64,000 bases of DNA from Pestalotiopsis fici W106-1 (taxonomy: Eukaryota > Ascomycota > Sordariomycetes > Amphisphaeriales > Sporocadaceae): the NCBI RefSeq assembly GCF_000516985.1, contig NW_006917093.1, positions 4,814,396 to 4,878,395 on the forward strand, read 5' to 3'. The notes under the pieces are model-generated. The model ran no database searches. It saw nothing but the letters and a program-made list of their open reading frames with translations, and was not told the origin of the DNA. The position numbers and the translations under genes were made by a program. Positions 56,201 to 64,000 of this stretch are shown here, one piece after another. The first letter of the stretch is position 1; each line of letters opens with the position of its first letter.

Positions 56201-56342
56201 GCGCGCTCTCTCTCTCTCTTCTATCCTCCTCGACCCCCAGCAAAAACCCCACAACCGCGAATCTGGAGTCCTACGTGATTGATACCCACCTCCCCGTACG
56301 TTGTTGGCAGTGACAACATCAAGAGCGCGTCTGCACTTCAAT
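53228..56342. other. Gene-poor region right of the Tc1 element and KH-gene promoter
   Basis: No supported gene. Short overlapping frames (largest about 125 codons minus at 53951-54328 and 112 plus at 55099-55437) lack family features. Contains ACCTAC/TAGGTA simple-repeat background (54826-54848, 55686-55700, 55879-55892). The last 250 bp are the leader and promoter of the KH protein with a strong CT-rich tract (separate entry). Confidence 0.5.
56150..56233 (+). promoter_or_regulatory. Polypyrimidine tract upstream of the KH-domain gene
   Basis: About 84 bases of almost pure C/T (CCTTCCTTCC, CTTTTTCCTCTTTTC, then TCTCTCTCTCTT), broken only by GCGCGC. CT-rich tracts close to the transcription start are a common feature of highly expressed housekeeping genes in filamentous ascomycetes. 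It lies 110-195 bp before the ATG at 56343. Confidence 0.6.
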
Positions 56343-59300
56343 ATGCAAAAACTCGCCAATATGCGTCACTGGCCTGAGAGGATGAGCCCAAACTTTGGCA
56401 TGTCGCCGAGACCGAACATGGGCGTCTCGTCCGTTCTCAACCCCCATCAGAAGACGGCTGCCTCGGGAGCTTCGCCCTTGAGTCCTTCGCCCGCCGCCGA
56501 TTCTACGATTCACTACGCCTTCAATGTTCCCTTTGCTTCCGATCTGGCAGGGCCCAACACGGAAGAGATTCTGCATGCCACCGGCGATTCCGTTGAGCGA
56601 TGGACGCATCCCGGAGACGCCCCCGATGACGTGCCCGTCTACGACCTTCCAGTCCACGCGCAGAATGTAACCAACCTCCGCAACATGTGTGCCGACCTCA
56701 CCAAAGGACCGTTACCAATCGAGGCCTATGTTGTCTCGACCACTCCCAGCCGTGCAAAGTCGCAGGTCACCACCGTCTGTCTTTCAGGCCCACCGGAACT
56801 CGTCCACAAAAGCCGTGAAACCATTTTAAATGATACCCCTCTTGCTCTGGTATGGATGTCCAGATCCTCGATGCATTGCTTCTCAATTGGATAATGAACA
56901 TGAGCTAAGAACTTTCCTGCAGCGATGTACCACAGTCGACGTTGAATACGGTCTTGTGGTGGACACCAAGGCCGGTGTGCTTATGAAGCAGGTCACAGAC
57001 GCCCTGGACACCTTTGCAAAGTTCTGCGGAGTTGACATCTTCATCCTTGGTCCAAAGCTTACCCCCATGATGGATGTCCTGAATGGGGATGTGGAAGTGA
57101 TACGCGACCAGAGATGGAGAGTAGCCATCTACGGCGATGCTGAATCCTCTGAGCATGCCAAAACCCAGGTGCTGATCTTTATTGATAAGCTGGTGCGTTT
57201 ATTGCCGCAACCCCCAAAGTCACCTCTTGAGAATCACTAACCTCTTGCGCACAGCTTGGTCGTACAGTTGATGTTATGCGTATTGAGAGCTCCATGCACC
57301 CAATCATTTGTGGAAGATCGAGGAAAAACATCAAGCTCATTGAATCGGCCACCAACACTGCCATCTACTTTCCTCCATTTGCGCAGCCCTACCGCTACTG
57401 CCCACCCATGGCACAGCGGCGTGATCCGAATGAGATTTATATCACAGGAGAGAACCCCCAAGGTATTGAACTGGCCAAGCGTAAGATTCATGAGCTTGTC
57501 ACACGCACGAATTTATTCCTGAAAGATTCTGTCGCTCCACCATCAAAGATTGACATGGTTCTCCTTGGACGCATGGATAAAGTGCGCAAGATCATGGAAA
57601 GCAATGGCACATACGTCATGTTTCCCCCTCTAGCTTCCCAACGTAACACAATCCGTGTTCAGGGTGTCGAGGGTCTACAGATTGAACGCAGCATGAAGGA
57701 TATCATGCATTTGGTATGTATTTTTGTCGACCTTGGAGACTCGATAGAGAACCTCTTTCTAACCTTATAATAGGCTGGTCAATACTACTTTGCGACTTGG
57801 TGGATCCAGCAACCTAATGTTTCTCAGCTTCCCAGTCCTCAAGACATTCGTACAGTACTGGGAGATATCTGTGCCAATTCCGATGCCGACATCTCCTTTG
57901 ACAAGTCGACCTTTACTGTCACGGGCTCTGATGACGCAGTGAAGGCTGCATTGCAAGTCTTGGCAACAATCAAGTTTGTGTATTCGACGCCGCACCAGAT
58001 CAGGGTCAAGATCGAGCTCGCCAACGAGCACAAGGAGTTTGTTTCCGGAAAGAAGAATGGAAAAATCAACAAGATCATGACCCAGAGCAACGTACAGATC
58101 ATCTTCGACAGTTTCAGAGAATACAACTTCGATATCGATGTCATTGCACCAAACTACGAGGCCATGAAGCAAGGTCTGGGACTTGTTGAGCAAGAGATGC
58201 CCGCATCCATCTCCTTTCACGTGCCCGACCAATATCACAAGCGCATCATCGGAATCGGCGGACAACATATCCAGCGTATCATGAAGAAGCACTCTGTGTT
58301 TGTCAAATTTTCCAATGCCATGGATCGTGGTGGCGTCAATCGTGAGGACGACGACGTCAAAGTTGACAATGTCATCTGCAGAACTCCCGCCCGTAATGCC
58401 CAGAATCTCGAACTGGTCAAGTCCGAGATTTTGGACATGGTGGATCGTGCTGTAAGTAGAGGACAAAATCCAACTGGTTTTGTGTTGTCAGCTAATTTTG
58501 CATCACAGCACTCCGAGTTCACTTCTCAAGTTGTACACGTGGATCGGCTGTACCACCGTCAGCTCATCGCCCGCTTGCCTGAAATCGAAGAACTCGAGAA
58601 GAAGTGGAACTGCAAGTTTGTTTTCCCGAGCACTGAACAAGCAAGCGATGAGGTGACTGTAACCGGACCCGAGTGGCAGGTGCCCCTTTGCGCGGACGAG
58701 TTCTTGGGCATGGTACCTGAAACTCACGAGCTTGTTCTTGTCCGCACACCGGCTTTAGTCAAGTTCCTCGAGTCGCCAGAGTTTGTCAACGAGCTCGTTA
58801 CCAAATTGAAGGCTCAGCATGAAGTCACAGTAGAGGTTCATGAGAATCCCGAGGAGAAAACCGAGGATGGAGGTCGCACCGTAACCTTGAAGTGGAAGCT
58901 CACACGCAACAATACCGGTGGTCTACGTGATGCAATTGACTTCCTGCAGAATCAGTTTGCTAAAGCCAGTGTTGAGCCCACGGTAGTCAAGGGTGCCATT
59001 CCTCGTCCCAAGTCCGATTCCTTCGAGGAGTCGCTCCAGTACTTTGACTCGAAGCTACTTCAGCATGCGCCAGCACCAATGGGAACAGACTCGCCCACCA
59101 AGCCAGCATTTGGTGAGGAGATTCAATCTCGCAGCACCACACTGCTCGAGAAGCTTCGCAAGCCAGCTCAGCTTCTTTCTTCCCTGGATCGCAGAAAGAA
59201 CAGTTCACACTCTGTGAACACCCTGTTCAAGGGCTCAGCCAATGTTTCAAAGTCGTCTTTGATCTCCATCGAGTCAACCCGAAGCTTCAATGCTGATCGA

Positions 59301-59534
59301 AACCCCTGGAACGATAGTGGCGTCAATCTTCCAGACGACGACAACAACCCTTGGTCGAACCGCCACTTTGGCAATGGCTTCGACACCAAATTGACGCCTC
59401 CCAGCATTCTGCACAGCGGCGGCGATATCACGCCCCGACACGGCCCACGCGGTTCTGGTGACAGTGGCCGGCCTTCCACTTCTCATTCAACACATTCTGG
59501 ATACCCCGGTCCCATTGGCGGACCTTTCCGTTAG
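56343..59534 (+). CDS. Multi-KH-domain RNA-binding protein
   Basis: 979-aa cytoplasmic-type RNA-binding protein in five exons: 56343-56849, 56923-57192, 57255-57713, 57774-58451 and 58509-59534, each phase 0. KH-like modules repeat through the protein, with the typical helix-GxxG-helix signature clearest in MHPIICGRSRKNIKLIESAT and DQYHKRIIGIGGQHIQRIMKKH; other diverged KH modules are near DMVLLGRMDKVRKIMES and the segment ending LANEHKEFVSGKKNGKINKIM. The C-terminus is disordered and Ser/Pro/Asn-rich (DRNPWNDSG, DDDNNPWSNRHFG). Resembles fungal KH proteins related to Bicaudal-C/vigilin-type repeats; the exact orthologue is not asserted. The fourth intron (58452-58508) is 57 nt and stop-free, so retention would insert 19 residues. 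ATG 56343 chosen as first in-frame ATG. Confidence 0.86.
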
Positions 59535-61333
59535 ATTCTCATCTTTTAGATGCTCTACGTGCAATAGCCTCTGGCTGGATATACCCTGGCGTCAAAATAC
59601 CCGGTCCATGAATTTGCATTGGTCGGTTTCCAATTGTTGCTTTGCGTTTTTGTTTTTTTCTCATTCCTCTTTTCATTTTGGTCGTTATCTTTCTCTTGGT
59701 TTCGATTCCCCAGGGCAGCCAGACACTGCTGCGCGCAGATTGACTTATGCTATATCTACGAACCGACATCTATGATACCACGAGCTGCTCAGGAAGGGGG
59801 GAATTGGCGTTCGCAAGACCGAGTCGGCGAAAGCGTACTCGGATGATACCACAAAAAGCAAAAGTCATACACGGCAAAGATACCACGTGAAGTTGCGGTG
59901 CTGTTGCGTTATACACCGGCGTTCATCTATAGGAATTCAATTTTTCCGCTTCTCTCCTTTCACCGTTGTTTGCAAGTCTTTTGGCATTTTCAAATATTTG
60001 TGAGCATACAACACACGTGGCTCATGGTATACCCAAGAAAAAAAAAATCACAAGGAAAAACTCGAACCCTCGAGTCCCCGAATGAAGGAGACTTCTCTCC
60101 AGTAAAACGAGGAAAGACGGCTTGAAGTTCTGCTGTAAGTCTCTTGGGCGAGGCTGAGGGACAGGACGGGGAAATTGTTGCGGGCATGGATGATGTGGAG
60201 GGGTTTGGCGGTTATGATGATCTATCTCATCGGGGATAGACTGAATGGTGGTTGTTGGATTGTGTACGATATTTGAGAAATGATGAAGCAGAGATACCCT
60301 GAGCGCCTAAAATGTCCTTCTTCAGCGATTTTTTGTTGCTTCTTGATCATTCATGGTGAATTTCTTACGGCGTATGGAGATGTTGCAGTCGTCCGTCCGC
60401 CCGCCCTCCCTTCAATTTGCCGACCAAGTATGGTATTTGAACAAGCCTCACATTACCTACTACCTACCCTCTTAGGTCTTTTGTAGTTTTGACTGGGACC
60501 AGAAGGGACAAGCCTCTGTAGGTACTTACCTAGATTACCTAGCGGTATAAGTTGTAGTGCATTTGGACCAAAAAAAAAAAAAATACTAACGACCNNNNNN
60601 NNNNNNNNNNNNNNNNNNNNNNNNNNNNNNNNNNNNNNNNNNNNNNNNNNNNNNNNNNNNNNNNNNNNNNNNNNNNNNNNNNNNNNNNNNNNNNTGCATG
60701 TGTCCACTTTTTATCTTCAAGGTCCAGTTCAGTCGAGGATATTGTTTGAGGACGGCCGAAGCCCATCCAAATCATCGGAGGCGTTTGGCTGGCTTGGCTG
60801 GACGTTCAGGACCTCCCTTTCGACCTTGCAGATACCCCACAATGCACTCCACACTTGGCCGTAGTGCGTCAAGGTGTAGATCAAAGACCGCCCGGCAGCT
60901 GGTCTGCGTTGCTTGCTGCGTGCGGGCTTGGGCGGGCTTGTAATAAGTCGTTATCCCAAGACCACCCAAGCATTGATCACCGGCGTTGAATACAGAGTTC
61001 ATCCCCGCAATTTACAGCCACTTGGACGAACTGGTTGACCTGTTTTGGGTTCTCCAATCAACCAAGTCTGCCAAGTACTAAGTCTACGACCCCCTTCTTC
61101 TTCTTCTTCTCGACCCGGGGTTTCTCTTTCTGGTACCTATGCATCTAATTCCCATTTCCGGCCCATCACTCATCCTAGGTATCTACTCTCTTCAGAGCTA
61201 CTGCTACTACTACTACTGAGAAACACCCTTCTATCCATTCATCATCTACCCTCTGACGTACCAAACAAAGTGATATCACTGTGTCCACTTCACCCACGTA
61301 CACATTTCACGCCCGCTTATTCGCCCTCAAACC
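59535..61333. other. Intergenic region with assembly gap and GNAT promoter
   Basis: 3' region of the KH gene, a 100-N gap at 60595-60694, and the promoter of the acetyltransferase gene. TAGGTA-type repeats flank 60513-60541. Sequence missing in the gap could contain more than 100 bp. No gene supported. A CTT/CTC-rich tract and a CTACTACTAC repeat lie at 61092-61220. Confidence 0.5.
60595..60694. other. Scaffold gap (100 N)
   Basis: Exactly 100 unknown bases, the usual placeholder for a gap of unknown size. Frames crossing it in translation are artefacts. Confidence 0.99.
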
Positions 61334-62445
61334 ATGTCTGGTGACAACAAAAGATCTGTTGAAGAGAAAGTGTCGTCGTCGGCCCCAGATCCTGTTGGCG
61401 CCGACGACGCGATCGACGACACCGACGACTTGGATGACGACCACGTTGAGATCCAAAAGACTATTTCGAACTCACGGAAGCGTCATAGTCTCAAAAACGG
61501 CGACATCAAGGTCCAAGACGTGCTACCCTTTCCCTTCCTGCCCAACATCCGGCCCTTGACTGTTTCAGACCTGGAAAGCTGCGTTGCGCTCGAGAACGCG
61601 GCGTTTACTGATTCGAAGCATCGATGCTCACGTGAAAAGGTGAGCTTTCATGCGTGTTGATCGAACTTCTTTCGGATTCTATTATATGCATGTGTAAACC
61701 AAAAAAGCTGTTTTGGGGTTGCAATCGGCTGTCTTAGGTTTGCAATGTCTTTGGCATAATCAGCCTGCTGACAAAAACTTACAGTTTGAATACCGCCTGT
61801 CGAGCTGCCCCGAGCTCTGCATGGGCATCTTTTGTACCGTCTCGCCCGAGGCGGCCAAGGGCTGGGAGATCGAGACGTGCAAGACGGCGCATCCCGTGGA
61901 GACGGGGCGAGACGACGGCTCCGTCAGCGTCATGTTTGCCCACATTGTCGGCACGCGCTGCCATGGCGAGCTCGTCACGGACCAGGACATGGACTACCCG
62001 CGCGACTTTCGCACCGTCAAGACCAGCCGGTCCAACATTGGCCACCAGGAGGACGGCCGTACCGTGGCCATCCACTCTCTGGCCGTCCATCCAAAGCTAC
62101 AGGGCTGCGGGCTGGGCAAGCTCATCATGAAGGCCTATATGCAGCAGGTCAACAATTCTGGCACAGCAGACCGCATTTCACTGATTTCCCAGAGTGTAAG
62201 TATTGCGATTAACTATATCTGCACAAAAAAAAAAAAAAAAACATTGCTCTGACACATCAAGTATCTCGTCAACTATTATACGCGATTTGGCTTTGTGCAT
62301 AAAGGCGAAAGCCAGGCTAGCTTTGGCGGTGGTGGATGGCATGACTTGGTAAGTTTGAGTTTCCTGTTTTGAGTCTACAGCCTTATTATGCCATTACTAA
62401 CTTGTTTAAAAGACGATCACCTTGTCCGGTCCATCTAGTCCATAG
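61334..62445 (+). CDS. GNAT N-acetyltransferase, arylalkylamine/polyamine type
   Basis: Acetyl-CoA-dependent N-acetyltransferase resembling fungal AANAT-like/polyamine acetyltransferases (PAA1 type). Spliced model of 278 aa: exons 61334-61639, 61785-62195, 62262-62348 and 62413-62445. N-terminal about 70 residues are acidic and disordered; then the GNAT core LPNIRPLTVSDLESCVALENAAFT, FEYRLSSCPELCMGIF, and the acetyl-CoA motif A HSLAVHPKLQGCGLGKLIMKAY (Q/RxxGxG/A as QGCGLG), followed by LISQS-YLVNYYTRFGFVHKGESQASFGGGGWHDL, the typical motif B. The 3' end is uncertain: the last intron (branch TACTAAC, acceptor AAAAG) gives a short TITLSGPSSP tail; reading through the donor instead gives a different short tail. 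Substrate not determinable. Confidence 0.82.
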
Positions 62446-62959
62446 CAATGAGAAAGTTTTGCTACTCGATCCGGGAAGAGTTATTGCAATTTGAAGCATA
62501 CTGATGCGGGTTGCTAGAGTATGTTCATTTCTTCCGAAGCTGTTTAGTAATTGCAGCCGTGGAGCTATTTATACCAGGCTATCCGCGAATGCTGAATGTT
62601 CCGCTTCGGCTATTTCTTTCATCTGATGTGTACGGAAAGGCAGGGTGTTACTCTCTTACCACCAGGCGTGGGGTCAAATGGCGTTGCTCCTAGACAGTCA
62701 AGTTGATAGACGTGTGGATGTATGGTAGCGGATATTACTTGCCAATAGATTAAATCATGATCAACTCGCCCAAACCCGCAACCATCCTTTTATAAATGTT
62801 GTACACGTGGTGTAAGACCTTTGTAGAAGTACAGTCGAACGGAATGTATACAAGTTGCGAAAAGCTACTCAATTTGTTTTACTTGTTTTTTTTTTCCCCT
62901 TCCCTTCTTGTCTATATTCATATCATTGTCCGGTATGCAGGTTGAGTTCTCCATTTGAT
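62446..62959. other. Convergent intergenic spacer
   Basis: 3' regions of the GNAT gene (+) and URA5 (-). No supported gene. Confidence 0.5.
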
Positions 62960-63655
62960 CTAGTCGCTTGCACCGTACTTTGCTCGGTACTCCTCTATCC
63001 TCTTGAGATCATCCTCAGTGGCGACGCCGCTCTGCTTGAGGCCGCGGAAGATATCGTCGAGCTTGAGTACAGCGACAATGGGGATGCCGAATTCCTGACG
63101 CAGCAGGCCAATGGCGGAGCCGGTGCTATCGGGCAGGGTCTCCTGGCGGTCCAGGGCAACGACGATGCCGACGACGGTGCCGCCCTCGGCCTGAATCTTG
63201 GCCACGGCCTCGCGCTTGGCCGTGCCCGCCGATACCACGTCGTCAATGATCAGGACCCGGCGGCCCTTGAGCGGTGCGCCCACAATGGAGCCGCCCTCGC
63301 CGTGGTCCTTGGCCTCCTTGCGGTCAAAGGAGTATTCGAGCTTCTTGTACCGGGCATCGACCTGGGCCAGGGCAAACGTGGTTGCCGTCGCCAGCGGGAT
63401 GCCCTTGTAGGCCGGGCCAAAGATGACGTCGAAGGGCAAATCAGAGGAGCCCGAGGAGGAGGCAAAGGACTCGTGGATGGTGTGGGCATAGGCAAAAGCC
63501 AGGGCGGACAAGAGATCGGCTCGGTAAAAGTCACCAGCGTTGAAGAAGTATGGGGAGATGCGGCCCGATTTGAGAGTGAACTCGCCCAGACGCAGACACC
63601 GGCCGTCGAGGGCGGCGCTGATAAAGTCGGTCTTGTACTGAGGAATGGAAGCCAT
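62960..63655 (-). CDS. ura5: Orotate phosphoribosyltransferase
   Basis: 231-aa single-exon enzyme transferring orotate to PRPP to form OMP, the fifth step of pyrimidine synthesis, in the cytosol. The PRPP-binding motif [14 protein letters not shown] is at residues 134-147; the mobile catalytic loop is [12 protein letters not shown] at 111-122; substrate-region motifs [16 protein letters not shown] (26-41) and [14 protein letters not shown] (76-89) are intact. Length matches fungal URA5/PyrF-type OPRT. The ATG at 63655 is the natural start, giving [16 protein letters not shown]. In the window the pyrimidine nucleotidase at 44986-45896 acts on downstream nucleotides of the same pathway, but the genes are far apart. 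The long antisense frame over this gene is a codon-bias shadow. Confidence 0.96.
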   Translation of the reverse strand: MASIPQYKTDFISAALDGRCLRLGEFTLKSGRISPYFFNAGDFYRADLLSALAFAYAHTIHESFASSSGSSDLPFDVIFGPAYKGIPLATATTFALAQVDARYKKLEYSFDRKEAKDHGEGGSIVGAPLKGRRVLIIDDVVSAGTAKREAVAKIQAEGGTVVGIVVALDRQETLPDSTGSAIGLLRQEFGIPIVAVLKLDDIFRGLKQSGVATEDDLKRIEEYRAKYGASD

Positions 63656-64000
63656 TGTGCGTATAAGTCAATACGGGACTCGTGTGAGTGGAAAAAAAAA
63701 AAGGTCAACAGAACTACAAGAAGAAAGAGGGGGCAAGCAGATGGTCAGGAATCTGCACACTCGACTTGAAAATGGATTGAACAGTAGTAGCCTGTCTCGT
63801 CAGAACTAAAAGAGTGAGTAAGTAAAATGCTATTCTAGACATGTAGTTCCTCTACCAAACTCTACTACCTAAGAGCGAAGCGCTTCCTTCAATGGAGGGG
63901 TCCGATAGTGGGATGTCCTGTCCCGCCTTTAGAACTTTTTTTTTTATTTTTTCTCCTGCTCATAGCGGATTGGGGATGCTTTGGGTCTCGACCCCGCCAA
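63656..64000. promoter_or_regulatory. URA5 promoter region (to window end)
   Basis: 345 bp upstream of URA5 on its 5' side. Contains several A/T homopolymer runs (for example 63690-63702 and 63938-63951) typical of nucleosome-free promoter zones. No specific sites claimed; no other gene begins before the window ends. Confidence 0.5.

Noticed and set aside
57765..58466. 233-codon minus-strand frame over the KH gene
   Set aside because: Shadow of the KH coding frame; no independent motifs.
62855..63769. 304-codon plus-strand frame over URA5
   Set aside because: Antisense shadow caused by strong codon bias of the OPRT gene.
1..64000. Biosynthetic gene cluster, CRISPR array, rRNA, viral genes
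   Set aside because: No PKS/NRPS/terpene core genes, no regularly spaced repeats, no rRNA-like or viral sequence was seen; genes here are mostly unrelated housekeeping functions.

Overview
The window is nuclear DNA of a filamentous ascomycete, most likely a Sordariomycete and plausibly Hypocreales. The basis is short introns (about 50-70 nt) with GTAAGT/GTATGT-type donors and CTAAC-like branch points, single genes on either strand with no operons, fungal-specific families (HET-ankyrin, NACHT/STAND, GPHR, RRG7, GH78), and a transposon damaged in the manner of repeat-induced point mutation (RIP). A run of 100 N at 60595-60694 marks a scaffold gap. I cannot fix the genus from sequence alone.

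Layout: 2.0-5.6 kb holds mitochondrial ribosomal protein mL46 (-) divergent from a Golgi pH regulator/GPHR channel (+). 6.2-9.2 kb is a HET-ankyrin gene. 11.1-13.5 kb is a secreted GH78 rhamnosidase (-). 14.7-18.0 kb is NAD-glutamate dehydrogenase (-). A 6.1 kb stretch with no convincing gene follows. 24.1-25.6 kb is kynureninase (+), then a 43-residue microprotein gene. 27.4-30.4 kb is a STAND/NACHT ankyrin-like NTPase (-), divergent from an F-box protein with a very acidic tail (31.4-33.1, +). An SMP-30-like beta-propeller (-) and a GPI-anchored Cys-rich surface protein (-) come next. 40-46 kb is a denser block: a small coiled-coil protein, a GST, RRG7, Mediator subunit MED21 and an HAD pyrimidine 5'-nucleotidase. 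46.8-49.5 kb is a large disordered basic protein. 49.5-56.3 kb is gene-poor and holds a complete RIP-degraded Tc1/mariner element with intact inverted ends. 56.3-59.5 kb is a multi-KH RNA-binding protein. After the gap come a GNAT acetyltransferase (+) and URA5 (-).

Most genes are housekeeping (translation, nitrogen and NAD metabolism, pyrimidines, transcription). The accessory flavour comes from two STAND/HET-type self/non-self recognition genes, the surface protein, the rhamnosidase and the mobile-element relics. Intron boundaries were deduced by eye from splice signals, reading-frame phase and family continuity. Every spliced model below sums to a whole number of codons, but none has transcript support. 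The most interesting items are six 31-residue repeats in the HET protein, a SUMO-interaction-like tail on the STAND protein, the 43-aa microprotein, a duplicated Cys module in the surface protein, the Tc1 relic with 29-bp perfect inverted ends, and several micro-exons, one of which carries the catalytic aspartates of an enzyme.
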